Positions 1 through 7,709 are shown, counted from the stretch's first letter. The stretch is 64,000 nt of DNA from Thalassolituus maritimus (GCA_913019975.1 CAJWBH010000005.1:62001-126000); one strand, 5' to 3'. Notes: a model not told the origin generated them from the letters alone. A program made the numbers and translations.

Positions 1-1558
1 AACCAAACTCCGCCGCGATCTTCTCAACATCGTCTACCAGTGCGTCGTCCACCAGATCGGTATCGATATCACAGTAAGAGACACTGTCATTGCAATAGAG
101 ACGGCCACGGTCAATCTCATGATAAATTTTCTGGTAAACAAAGAACTCGAACAGGTACGGATCGATGTGCGTGTCATTCGGTTCCCGCTTCAAATATTGA
201 TTCATGTTTTTGGGGATGGTAAACCCCAGGTCATCACAAATTTTTAAATCCGATGGACTTTTCCCGCTGGCATAATGCGCTTTCAGTAGATTGATCAATT
301 CGCCGATGTAGCTGTTTTCCTTGTAGTACTCCAGCTTGACTGTTGTAAATATCGGGCGAAGATACAGTGCAAATATGCGAGAAGATTTTCCATAGTACTC
401 CCACAAGGCGGCTTTCTTATCGAAAGATTTGCCTTCCAGAAACTCTGCCATGGCTGAAAACTGCTCTTTGGGCAACATGCTGTAGGCTGCTTCATTCAGT
501 TCATCCTGACTCATGTTGGGGTTTCGATTTGGGAACCACTTCAAAAACTTGGCCAGCTTGGGAAAGTCGGTCACCACCTTGGAGCTGTGCTCCATATGAG
601 CCATTGAGGCGTAGGTCTTGCCGGCGTCCATAATGGCGCGGGTGTGATAGCAAAAACTAACGATCAGATTATCCATAATCTGTTGGTAGCGGTGGTAAAC
701 AAAGCACAAAGCATAGAGCCATTTTTGCGGTTTGCTCAGCCGACGTAAGCGGGATGCGGCATACTGTTCGGCAACATCGGCATAGTAGCGAACGGCATTC
801 TTTGACAACCCCAGAGACGGAATAAAACCGTTCGCAAACTCGTACAACTCCTCAATCCGCAGGGCTTTGTCCACTTCCGATTTGACCGCCGTATACTGAA
901 AGTCTTTTTGATCCGCGCGAATGATGTTGAGCGCCGTGATACCATCATCTCGCCGCACCAGCGTCATAAGCTGGCCACTGATTGATGACGGTATGGAAGA
1001 GATGGCGTTATTTAACCGCTGTTCCTCGGCGGCAAAGGCGCGGCTGAACATGTCCTGGAACGTTCGATAGGACGGAATGATTAAATTCTGGTGATCGAAA
1101 AACGCGAGCAACTGCCGGAAAGCACTGTGCCCTTTGGGGTAATAGCGTAATAACAGACCGATGTGGGATTCTATTTCAGCTCTAAATTGAGGCGACCAGC
1201 TTCGGTAGTCGAAAAGTGACAGTATCGCCTGGCGTTGCTTACGCGAATATTCACGAGAGAGGTTTCCGGTGAACTGTGCCGCATCTGCACCGTTGTAATA
1301 GGTTGCAACGATATATTCAACATCGGCACTGACCTCATCGAGCGAATAGTTAAAAAACTGCTGCTTGGCCTTGAAATAACCCAATTGCAGGATGAAGTGG
1401 ATACGGGTCTGGGTATTGCGAAACTGCTCAAGCGCGGCGCGTTCTGTCGGACTTAATGAAAAATACAGGCTTTGTTCATGGGTATTGAATTCTGGGCGAG
1501 CATATAACTCTTCGACTTCCGTGCTGGATAACAGCTGAATACGTTCGATATTTTCCAT
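1..1558 (-). CDS. tnpA: Tn3-family transposase, N-terminal half (runs off the left edge)
   Basis: An uninterrupted minus-strand frame runs from ATG at 1558 to the window edge, giving about 519 residues; the full protein would be roughly 1000. The N-terminus has the DUF4158 look of Tn3 transposases (FSLSPTERAALEQFRN near residues 34-49, then YFKAKQQFF). Further on, a stretch with LSKPQKWLYALCFVYHRYQQ and IDRGRLYCNDSVSY matches the central part of Tn3-type enzymes. The catalytic DDE domain lies outside the window. The gene starts 40 bp after the ParE-type toxin stop on the same strand, so it is probably co-transcribed with the toxin-antitoxin genes. I see no frameshift in the part present. Confidence 0.88.
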   Translation of the reverse strand, partial: MENIERIQLLSSTEVEELYARPEFNTHEQSLYFSLSPTERAALEQFRNTQTRIHFILQLGYFKAKQQFFNYSLDEVSADVEYIVATYYNGADAAQFTGNLSREYSRKQRQAILSLFDYRSWSPQFRAEIESHIGLLLRYYPKGHSAFRQLLAFFDHQNLIIPSYRTFQDMFSRAFAAEEQRLNNAISSIPSSISGQLMTLVRRDDGITALNIIRADQKDFQYTAVKSEVDKALRIEELYEFANGFIPSLGLSKNAVRYYADVAEQYAASRLRRLSKPQKWLYALCFVYHRYQQIMDNLIVSFCYHTRAIMDAGKTYASMAHMEHSSKVVTDFPKLAKFLKWFPNRNPNMSQDELNEAAYSMLPKEQFSAMAEFLEGKSFDKKAALWEYYGKSSRIFALYLRPIFTTVKLEYYKENSYIGELINLLKAHYASGKSPSDLKICDDLGFTIPKNMNQYLKREPNDTHIDPYLFEFFVYQKIYHEIDRGRLYCNDSVSYCDIDTDLVDDALVDDVEKIAAEFG

Positions 1559-1598
1559 AGCGAGTGCCGATTCAATGCGGCCCGATCGTCAGCCACAT

Positions 1599-1907
1599 TT
1601 AAATCACCTCGCGCCCATCCAGGTGATTCACTGGCACCATCCGCTTGTGCAGGACACCAAACACCACCAACTGCTGCGCATGAACCACGTAATAAATGAC
1701 ATGACTGATGTGGGGGAAGCTCAACACGTCCTCCCCTACATCCGGCCTGGGCTTTCCCAGGGACGGGGTTTCAGCCAGCAGGTGAAGGGTTTGTCGGAGT
1801 TCGAACAGGTATTTCTTCGACTGCGCTTCTCCCCATCGGTCTAGGGTAAAACGACGAATGTCGATAAGATCGGATTGAGCATCCGGGGTTAAGCGGTAAT
1901 TTGACAT
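1599..1907 (-). CDS. parE: ParE/RelE-superfamily toxin
   Basis: This 102-aa protein has the RelE/ParE fold signature: an N-terminal LTPDAQSDLIDIRRFTLDRW segment, a central helix with LAETPSLGKPRPDVGEDV, and the terminal strands SHVIYYVVHAQQLVVFGVLHKRM. ParE members inhibit DNA gyrase and RelE members cleave mRNA; the sequence is closer to ParE, but the target is inference. It is the last gene of the three-gene module, 15 bp after the unknown 92-aa protein and 40 bp before the transposase start. Its partner is probably the Phd-type antitoxin two genes upstream and not a classical ParD. Confidence 0.85.
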   Translation of the reverse strand: MSNYRLTPDAQSDLIDIRRFTLDRWGEAQSKKYLFELRQTLHLLAETPSLGKPRPDVGEDVLSFPHISHVIYYVVHAQQLVVFGVLHKRMVPVNHLDGREVI

Positions 1908-1922
1908 GGCGTATTGGCGGGA

Positions 1923-2201
1923 CTAATGATCCTTGGGAACATCGACAATGCCATCGGCGATCCCCTGTGCCAGCATTTCCATGAGTTTGGCAAAACGATA
2001 AAAGCCATCGTATTGCTGACAGATGTAATCTATTTGGATGTGAGAGGTGCTATCCATCACCCGTTTGAACACATCCATGTAGTCGTAGCAGGTTTGCAAT
2101 AATTGCTCATCCCCGGCTTCGGTAAGAGGAAACCGGAGGGCGTGGTCATGGATGATCTTTACCATCTGAAGTTGTTCTGCATTCAGCTCGACAGCAGACA
2201 T
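1923..2201 (-). CDS. Unknown 92-aa protein between antitoxin and toxin
   Basis: I do not recognise a family. The protein is small, acidic and predicted mostly helical (MSAVELNAEQLQMVKIIHDH at the start), with no signal peptide, membrane segment or obvious DNA-binding motif. A good ribosome-binding site (GGGGGA) lies 7-12 bases upstream of the ATG. It sits between the Phd-type antitoxin (26 bp upstream) and the ParE-type toxin (15 bp downstream), all on one strand and evidently in one transcript. The position suggests a third component of the toxin-antitoxin system or a transposition-related accessory factor. That function is a guess from context only. Confidence 0.7.
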   Translation of the reverse strand: MSAVELNAEQLQMVKIIHDHALRFPLTEAGDEQLLQTCYDYMDVFKRVMDSTSHIQIDYICQQYDGFYRFAKLMEMLAQGIADGIVDVPKDH

Positions 2202-2227
2202 TTTTCTTCCCCCAGAAATTTTATCGT

Positions 2228-2488
2228 CTAGTCGTGGTGACCTGATTCCAAATCATTAAAAAATGCTTCACCATCAACGGTGTTACCTGCTTTGATATCA
2301 GCTTTGGTCTGAGTGGCCCTCGACTGCAACAATCTCAGCTTGAGCGCTTTAATGCTCTCGTACTCATCCATTGAGATAACCACAGCAACCGGTTTTCCGT
2401 TTTTATTGATCTGGATTGGCGCACGTTGCGCTTTTAGCAGCAGGTCACCAAACTGGGTTTTGGCTTCATTGGCAGAAAGTGTGTCCAT
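2228..2488 (-). CDS. Phd/YefM-family antitoxin
   Basis: The 86-aa protein begins MDTLSANEAKTQFGDLLLKA, the classic Phd/YefM N-terminal DNA-binding start, followed by a strand with PVAVVISMDEYESIKAL. The C-terminal tail would be the part that wraps the toxin. I chose the ATG at 2488, which has GGTGAGG about 9 bases upstream, over the in-frame TTG at 2506. It is the first gene of the operon and probably represses it through the inverted repeat around its own promoter (2509-2545). Pairing a Phd antitoxin with a ParE toxin is a known mixed combination. Confidence 0.88.
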   Translation of the reverse strand: MDTLSANEAKTQFGDLLLKAQRAPIQINKNGKPVAVVISMDEYESIKALKLRLLQSRATQTKADIKAGNTVDGEAFFNDLESGHHD

Positions 2489-2508
2489 GGTCTGGTACCT
2501 CACCAAAT

Positions 2509-2554
2509 ATCGTTCGATTCGTCCATAATATTCGAAACGAGCGATCTACGTCAA
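2509..2554 (-). promoter_or_regulatory. Promoter and operator of the toxin-antitoxin/transposase operon
   Basis: On the minus strand there is a -35 TTGACG (2549-2554), an 18-bp spacer and a -10 TATTAT (2525-2530). Two 13-bp arms, at 2509-2521 (ATCGTTCGATTCG on the plus strand) and 2533-2545 (CGAAACGAGCGAT), form an inverted repeat matching at 11 of 13 positions. They flank the -10 box. This is where a Phd-type antitoxin would autorepress. Assignment of the repressor is inference. Confidence 0.65.
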
Positions 2555-2733
2555 TGCCTTGCCTCGCCTGTCTACACGGACATAGCCTCGAGCAGTTTCC
2601 CTGGAACTGGCCAGAAACTGCGCCATGAGCCCGACCTCAGTGAAAAATCGCCGAACAAGGTGGAATGGGATATCCAGGGTAGACGTGTGACTTCCAATGA
2701 TCAGAAAACCAATGTTACCGCTTCGGATTCTGA
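2555..2733. other. Junction without a recognisable gene
   Basis: No gene is recognised between the toxin-antitoxin promoter and the MerR-type regulator. An open plus-strand frame ends with TNVTASDSD and a TAG stop at 2735-2737, and a minus-strand frame also looks protein-like (HLVRRFFTEVGLMAQFLASS). Neither has a convincing start or ribosome-binding site. The stretch may be a remnant of a gene cut when the metal cargo was captured by the transposon. Confidence 0.35.
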
Positions 2734-3123
2734 CTAGGTGGTCAGATTTTGCAGTATGCCGCACTGCTCCACCGTGCGGTCGCTTGAGCAACTGCGGCGC
2801 AACGCTTTGAGTTGCCTACGCAATTGCGTCAGCTCGGCAATGCGGTCTTCCACTTGTTGAATATGGGCGTCCATCATCCGATTCACCTTATCACATTGCG
2901 CGCCAGGCGAGCGTTTGAGCGCCAATAGTTGACGGATTTCCTTCAAGCTGAGATCCAGACTGCGGCAGTGTTTAATGAACAGCAACAGGTCGACGGCCGC
3001 TTTGTCATACAAGCGAAAATTTCCCTCGGTGCGTTGGGTTGAGGGCAGCAGATTTTCTTTTTCATAATAACGGATCGTCTGTATTGAGCAGCCGGTAACG
3101 CTCGCCAATTCTCCTATTTTCAT
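2734..3123 (-). CDS. cadR: MerR-family metal-responsive regulator, CadR/PbrR-like
   Basis: This 129-aa MerR-family protein starts MKIGELASVTGCSIQTIRYY, the winged-helix DNA-binding domain, followed by a dimerisation helix. Cysteines fall at residues 77, 112 and 121. The Cys77/Cys112 arrangement and the closing CGIL match the Cd/Pb/Zn-sensing members CadR and PbrR. The His-rich C-terminal tail seen in Pseudomonas CadR is missing; the protein stops right after CGILQNLTT. I prefer the ATG at 3123 to the upstream GTG at 3138. It diverges from the transporter genes across a MerR-type operator (3141-3171) and probably activates them on metal binding. Cadmium, lead or zinc cannot be separated from sequence. 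Confidence 0.85.
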   Translation of the reverse strand: MKIGELASVTGCSIQTIRYYEKENLLPSTQRTEGNFRLYDKAAVDLLLFIKHCRSLDLSLKEIRQLLALKRSPGAQCDKVNRMMDAHIQQVEDRIAELTQLRRQLKALRRSCSSDRTVEQCGILQNLTT

Positions 3124-3140
3124 AACCACCAATTTCACTC

Positions 3141-3171
3141 TTGATTCTATAGTGACTATAGAATTTAAACT
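3141..3171 (+). promoter_or_regulatory. MerR-type promoter/operator for the metal-resistance genes
   Basis: A -35 TTGATT (3141-3146) and a -10 TAAACT (3166-3171) are separated by 19 bp, the elongated spacer typical of MerR-activated promoters. The spacer region carries a perfect palindrome, ATTCTATAGT-G-ACTATAGAAT (3144-3164). It faces the HMA-CDF transporter gene starting at 3204 and lies just upstream of the regulator gene, as in cad and pbr loci. Confidence 0.85.
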
Positions 3172-3203
3172 GCATAACCAGCAAAAAACAAGAGCGTTTT
3201 AAT

Positions 3204-4103
3204 ATGACTGAGCAATGCTGTGCTAGCTGTAACAGCGATGCACGAGACAACACACCACAGATTTCCGATGGCACAAGCGTCGTCCAAGGCGGCTATGTTA
3301 GCGAGTATCATGTCTCCAGGATGGACTGCCCTTCGGAGGAAGGCGTGATCCGCATGGCATTGGATAGTGTGGAACCCAAAGTAACGCTGGAATTTGATAC
3401 CCCCAATCGCATAGTGCGTATCTTTCATGGGGATAATGCCGATGTGATTGAGGAACGGATGCACTCTGTTGGTTTGGGCGCTACGCTTGAAATCACATCA
3501 CCCGTAGACAGTGATGCCATCGCCCAAGCACATGAAGATGCACAACAGGAGGCACAAAAAGAATCGGGTATTCTGAAATGGCTACTCGCCATCAACGGCA
3601 TCATGTTTGTCATTGAAATCACCATCGGCTGGTGGGCGCAATCCACTGGCTTGATCGCCGATTCCCTGGACATGTTCGCTGATGCCGCCGTTTATGGCGT
3701 GGCGCTCTATGCCGTTGGGCGCAGCACTCGGTTGAAACTGCGCTCGGCACATTTTTCTGGCTGGTTGCAACTGATGTTGGCGTTTGGCGCTTTGAGTGAA
3801 GTTGTGCGGCGGTTTATGTTTGGCAGCGAGCCAGCGTCCGTCCTGATGATGAGTATGGGCCTGGCTGCTTTGGCGGCCAATGTGTTGTGCCTTGTGCTGA
3901 TCGCCAAAAGCAGGAATCGTGGAGCGCATATGAAAGCCAGCTGGATATTCTCCGCCAACGACGTGATTGCCAATCTGGGGGTTATCCTGGCTGGTGGCCT
4001 GGTCGCCTGGACCGGTTCCCGCTATCCGGATCTGGTGATTGGTCTCATTATTGGCGTCGTTGTCCTAAACGGTGCACGACGTATTTTGCAGCTGAAATCC
4101 TGA
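3204..4103 (+). CDS. Cation diffusion facilitator with N-terminal HMA-like domain
   Basis: The 299-aa inner-membrane protein starts with a cysteine-rich MTEQCCASC segment. A ferredoxin-like heavy-metal-associated domain follows (HVSRMDCPSEEGVIRMAL, residues about 35-55), then about six membrane helices from residue 125. It is CDF-like but departs from canonical members: helix 2 reads DSLDMFADAA and helix 5 reads SANDVIANLG, so the usual HxxxD pairs are replaced by DxxxD and DxxxN. It is the first gene behind the MerR operator and is probably exported-metal specific (Zn/Cd/Pb class). Homologues are often annotated simply as cation transporters next to CadR. The substrate is inference. Confidence 0.8.
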   Translation: MTEQCCASCNSDARDNTPQISDGTSVVQGGYVSEYHVSRMDCPSEEGVIRMALDSVEPKVTLEFDTPNRIVRIFHGDNADVIEERMHSVGLGATLEITSPVDSDAIAQAHEDAQQEAQKESGILKWLLAINGIMFVIEITIGWWAQSTGLIADSLDMFADAAVYGVALYAVGRSTRLKLRSAHFSGWLQLMLAFGALSEVVRRFMFGSEPASVLMMSMGLAALAANVLCLVLIAKSRNRGAHMKASWIFSANDVIANLGVILAGGLVAWTGSRYPDLVIGLIIGVVVLNGARRILQLKS

Positions 4104-4194
4104 CCGGAAACGGTTTTGGTGAACTTTTCTATAATATGATAGTCTATGGCAGCTAGTGTTTTGAACCTGACAACATAAGGGCTCCACATTTCAC

Positions 4195-4563
4195 ATGAAC
4201 ATCCGCCATCATTTAACTTGTCTACTGGCTCTACTGATTGCCCTGCAATCCGTGGCTGCCATGGCGGACGTTCACCAGCTTCATCAATTCGGGACGGAGC
4301 ACTTGGAATTCGACCATTCGCACCAATCCAGTGCCACTGATACCCAAAACGACAATCTGCTCGCCAAGCAGACACCCGATCAGCCCGGACAGTCTGTATA
4401 TGACTGCCACCATTGCTGCCATTGTCATGGCCACGGCTCTGTCGTTCTGACCGGAGCCGCTTCACACTTGGCCAATTTATTCTCAGAAAACGGACAAGCC
4501 GACTATCAGGCCAACCTCACCTCTGGTATTCCCCCCTCTCTGTTTCGCCCTCCAATCGCCTGA
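4195..4563 (+). CDS. czcI: CzcI-like periplasmic metal-resistance protein
   Basis: This 122-aa protein has an N-terminal signal peptide (LLALLIALQSVAAMADVHQ) and a Cys/His cluster YDCHHCCHCHGHGS around residues 70-83 that could bind metal. Proteins of this size, with this cluster, placed just before czcCBA are usually called CzcI and are thought to modulate expression or sense periplasmic metal. It lies 91 bp after the HMA-CDF gene and 81 bp before the next small periplasmic protein. The biochemical role is not well defined. Confidence 0.65.
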   Translation: MNIRHHLTCLLALLIALQSVAAMADVHQLHQFGTEHLEFDHSHQSSATDTQNDNLLAKQTPDQPGQSVYDCHHCCHCHGHGSVVLTGAASHLANLFSENGQADYQANLTSGIPPSLFRPPIA

Positions 4564-4644
4564 TCGCGCCTCAAAAGCACGTCATCAGTCGCTGTAGACT
4601 TGGGTTACAGCGAACAATTGGTATTTATTTTAGGGTGAAACATC

Positions 4645-5073
4645 ATGAAACAGATCGCTATTGGGCTCGCGCTGAGCCTCGCGCTTGTCAATTCCGCTCA
4701 GGCCGGAAGCAGCTTGCCTGAAATTGAAGTCGTCAATATCGACAACCAACGCTGGCATTTACGCCAGGTGACCGTGAACCATACCGCCGCGGAGCTGACC
4801 GTCTTCGGACGGATGGATGCTCACCTGCGCTACGGCCTTCCCCGAGGCCATGTAGACATCGCAGCCTGGTCTGCTGATAACGGATTGATTGCGGAAACAA
4901 CCACTGATTACTCACCGCGCCTTCTCACCAGACGCGCATCACGCAAGGGCGGCGTGCGTTTTTCTGCAAAGCTCCCCGCCTTGCCTGGTGATACCGTAAT
5001 AAAGGTCGCCTTTCACCGGGATGAACCCCAACAACGGCAAAATCCGGTGCACGACCAAACCGTCGCACGCTGA
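4645..5073 (+). CDS. Unknown periplasmic protein of the czc locus
   Basis: This 142-aa protein has a clear signal peptide (IAIGLALSLALVNSAQAGSS), so it is probably periplasmic. The mature part looks beta-rich and shows no His/Cys metal cluster. I do not recognise a named family, although small exported proteins between czcI and czcC occur in other czc loci. It has a good ribosome-binding site (AGGGTG) and is followed 17 bp later by czcC, so it belongs to the same transcript. Possible roles are a periplasmic chaperone or an adaptor for the efflux complex; neither can be shown from sequence. Confidence 0.6.
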   Translation: MKQIAIGLALSLALVNSAQAGSSLPEIEVVNIDNQRWHLRQVTVNHTAAELTVFGRMDAHLRYGLPRGHVDIAAWSADNGLIAETTTDYSPRLLTRRASRKGGVRFSAKLPALPGDTVIKVAFHRDEPQQRQNPVHDQTVAR

Positions 5074-5090
5074 ATTTCAGGAGCATCAAT

Positions 5091-6329
5091 ATGAGACGAT
5101 TTGACTGGCCCAGACGGGCCTTGCTGGGCGCGTTCTTGTTTTTTCCGGCCATGCTTGCTTACGCAGAGACATCGAGTTGGAGCGCCTGGCTCGCCTCCCA
5201 GATACAACAACACCCCGAGGTGCTTGCCGCCCGCGAGCAATTGCTGGGCTCCAACGCCAGCGCCGATGCGCTGGAGCAGCCGCTTTACAACCCGGAGCTG
5301 TCCACCGATTTGGAGCGTAATGGAGAGGAAGACAACTACCGGGTCGGCGTTCAGCAGACCATCGACTGGTGGGACAGACGGGGTGCAAGACGGCAGCAGG
5401 CGGGCTTTATGCGAAGCGCCGCCGAAGCGCTGTACCAGCAACAAGTGTTGGACAAAACCGCCGAGGCGCTTGCCGCACTGGTGGAGTGGCATGCCGCCAA
5501 CCGCGCCGCCGCCATTGCCCAAGCGCAACAGCAGCAACTTAACGCCTTGCTCGAACAGGTGGATAAGCGCCAGCAGGCAGGTGATCTGGGCAGCATCGAT
5601 GCCGAACTCACCTTTCTGTCCCTGTCACAGCAGCTGGCTCAGGTTGCCGAGGCCGAAGCCGCGATACAGAAAGCCGAAATCCGGGTTCGCGAGCTGCTGC
5701 CCGCATGGGCGCCCACGCGAGGCGGCATTCCTGATGATTTCTGGCCCTCCCAGCCAGACTTGACCTCGGATCAGGAGTTACTGCAACACCCGGCCGTAGC
5801 CAGCGCCCACGCCCGCTGGCAGTCGCTGAAGGAGGAAGCTGAAGTGACACGGCGTACCGCCAAGGCGGAGCCCACCTTTGGCGTCAATTCCGGTCGTGAT
5901 GGTGGAGAGAGCGTTGTCGGGCTGACCTTCTCCATCCCGTTGAATGTCCGCAACAACTTCAGCGCAGAAACTCGCGCCGCTGAACGCATAGCGCTGGAGG
6001 CCGAGGCTCGTTTTCAGGCTATCTACCGCAAGCAGCGCTTTGACTGGCAGGCTGCACAGGCCACCTGGCAGCGCTTTGAACAGCAATATCGCCGCTGGCA
6101 AGAGGTTGTTCAGGGTCGGGTCGAGAACAGCGCCGAACTGCTGAAACGGCAATGGCGCACGGGTGATCTGTCCACCACTAATTATCTGCTGGCCTTGAAT
6201 CAACGCACCGAAAGCCTGCTGGCAGGCATTGAGCTGGAAAAGCAGACACGGCTTGCGCTCACCGAAGCACTTCAGCAATCGGGCCACCTGAACAACGCAA
6301 CAAAGTCATCGACAGCGTCAACGAATTAA
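5091..6329 (+). CDS. czcC: CzcC-like outer-membrane efflux protein (TolC family)
   Basis: The 412-aa protein has a signal peptide ending near residue 25 (FFPAMLAYAETSS), then two long helical repeats rich in Gln, Ala and Glu, typical of the OEP/TolC family. It would form the outer-membrane channel of the tripartite metal pump with CzcB and CzcA encoded next. The ATG at 5091 has AGGAG at a proper distance. Its stop precedes the czcB start by 15 bp. Length is normal for CzcC proteins (about 415). I see no N-terminal lipobox cysteine. Confidence 0.88.
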   Translation: MRRFDWPRRALLGAFLFFPAMLAYAETSSWSAWLASQIQQHPEVLAAREQLLGSNASADALEQPLYNPELSTDLERNGEEDNYRVGVQQTIDWWDRRGARRQQAGFMRSAAEALYQQQVLDKTAEALAALVEWHAANRAAAIAQAQQQQLNALLEQVDKRQQAGDLGSIDAELTFLSLSQQLAQVAEAEAAIQKAEIRVRELLPAWAPTRGGIPDDFWPSQPDLTSDQELLQHPAVASAHARWQSLKEEAEVTRRTAKAEPTFGVNSGRDGGESVVGLTFSIPLNVRNNFSAETRAAERIALEAEARFQAIYRKQRFDWQAAQATWQRFEQQYRRWQEVVQGRVENSAELLKRQWRTGDLSTTNYLLALNQRTESLLAGIELEKQTRLALTEALQQSGHLNNATKSSTASTN

Positions 6330-6344
6330 ACAGGAATGATAAAC

Positions 6345-7694
6345 ATGAATAAAACACTGGTAGCCATTTTGGTGGCTGGTCTTGCGACCGCAACCGCCAG
6401 CCACGCCAAAGAATCTGAGTCTGAGCATGGGCAGGAAAAAGCGATAACGGCGGCACCCCATAGCGAACAGGATAATCATGACGATCATCGTGAGGAAAAC
6501 CATGAAGAGCATGATGCGCATAAGCCTGACAGCGAGCACGGCCACGATGATCATGGCGACGAAAATCATGATGAACACAGTGCCCACGACGAGCACAACT
6601 CCGGCTCAGAACACGGGCATGAAGAGCATAGCGAGGGCGGTGACCACGATAATCATGGTGGGCATGGAGGTCACGAAGAAGCTACTTCTGCCTCACTGAA
6701 CCCGGCGCAAATGACCCTGGCCGATATTCAGGTAAACCCACTGACTCCCAGAAAGGTCGATTATCAGCTTTACGCACCGGGGGAGATCCTTTCCAACGGC
6801 TACACCAGTTACCGGGTATCGCCCCGGGTGCCCTCCGTGGTGCTGCGCCGCCATGTCGCCCTGGGCGATCACGTCGAACAGAGTCAGCCGCTGGTTACTC
6901 TGTTCAGTGAAACCGTGGCGCAAGCACAAGCCAATTACCGCACGGCTTGGCCTGAATGGCAGAGAGTACAGGAACTTGGGCGCAAAACCGTGGGTGAGCA
7001 GCGTTACTTCACGGCCAAAACCAACCTAGAAGCGGCACGGGCGACGCTGCTGGCCTACGGCCTTTCCGCCTCGGACTTGCAAGCGTTGGTCGCTTCTCAG
7101 CAATCTGTTGCATTAGGGGAGTATACCCTGCATGCCGAGATTGACGGCGCGGTGCTTAGAGATGATTTCGAGCAGGGGCAGCGCATCGAGGCGGGCGCGC
7201 CCTTGATTGCGTTGGCCGATGAAAAGCAACTCTGGGTGGAGGCCCACCTGCCCGCCGATCTCTCCCTGACGCTGGGCGCGGGAACGCGGGCGGAAGTGGT
7301 GGCTGGGGATGTCCGTGTAAACGCCAAGGTCACTCAGGAGGCGCACACCATTGATCCCATCTCCCGTACCCGTACCGTGCGCCTGCTGGTCAATAACCCG
7401 GAACACCGCCTGCACCCTGGCCAGTTCGCCGAGGTGTATTTCCGATTCCAGACTAAAAGGCCCGTGCTAGCGGTACCCGAAACCGCACTGATGCGCGGCG
7501 CAGACGGAGATTGGACGGTGTTCGTGGAAGACCATCCTGGCGAATTCCAGCCAGTGGAGGTGGAGCTGGGTCGAGCGCTCGGGCCGCTACGTGAAATTAG
7601 CGGTGTCGGTCCGGGGGCTCGCATCGTCACTCAGGGCGCTTTCTTTGTTGCCTCTCAGATCGCCAAGGGCGGCTTTGACCCCCATAACCACTAA
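6345..7694 (+). CDS. czcB: CzcB-like periplasmic adaptor with His-rich N-terminus
   Basis: This is a 449-aa membrane-fusion protein of the HlyD/RND-adaptor family. After the signal peptide (VAGLATATASHA) comes a stretch of about 95 residues dominated by His, Asp and Glu, then the lipoyl-like and beta-barrel domains (YRVSPRVPSVVLRRHVALGD and the later IDPISRTRTVRLLVNN). The His-rich segment is a likely metal buffer or metal-loading site in the periplasm. I start at the ATG at 6345, which sits 10 bases after CAGGA; the ATG at 6336 is only one base from it. It is followed 15 bp later by czcA. Confidence 0.88.
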   Translation: MNKTLVAILVAGLATATASHAKESESEHGQEKAITAAPHSEQDNHDDHREENHEEHDAHKPDSEHGHDDHGDENHDEHSAHDEHNSGSEHGHEEHSEGGDHDNHGGHGGHEEATSASLNPAQMTLADIQVNPLTPRKVDYQLYAPGEILSNGYTSYRVSPRVPSVVLRRHVALGDHVEQSQPLVTLFSETVAQAQANYRTAWPEWQRVQELGRKTVGEQRYFTAKTNLEAARATLLAYGLSASDLQALVASQQSVALGEYTLHAEIDGAVLRDDFEQGQRIEAGAPLIALADEKQLWVEAHLPADLSLTLGAGTRAEVVAGDVRVNAKVTQEAHTIDPISRTRTVRLLVNNPEHRLHPGQFAEVYFRFQTKRPVLAVPETALMRGADGDWTVFVEDHPGEFQPVEVELGRALGPLREISGVGPGARIVTQGAFFVASQIAKGGFDPHNH

Positions 7695-7709
7695 GCAGTA
7701 GGAGACCCC

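Noticed and set aside
2546..2791. 81-aa minus-strand frame overlapping the cadR 3' end
   Set aside because: It overlaps the well-supported MerR-type regulator and has no ribosome-binding site; it is kept only as a possible remnant.
4022..4465. 147-aa minus-strand frame
   Set aside because: It runs antisense to the CDF and CzcI-like genes and has a composition typical of a shadow frame.
6430..6690. Repetitive CATGA/GATCAT units as a CRISPR-like array
   Set aside because: They encode the His-rich segment of the adaptor in frame and lack regular repeat-spacer structure.
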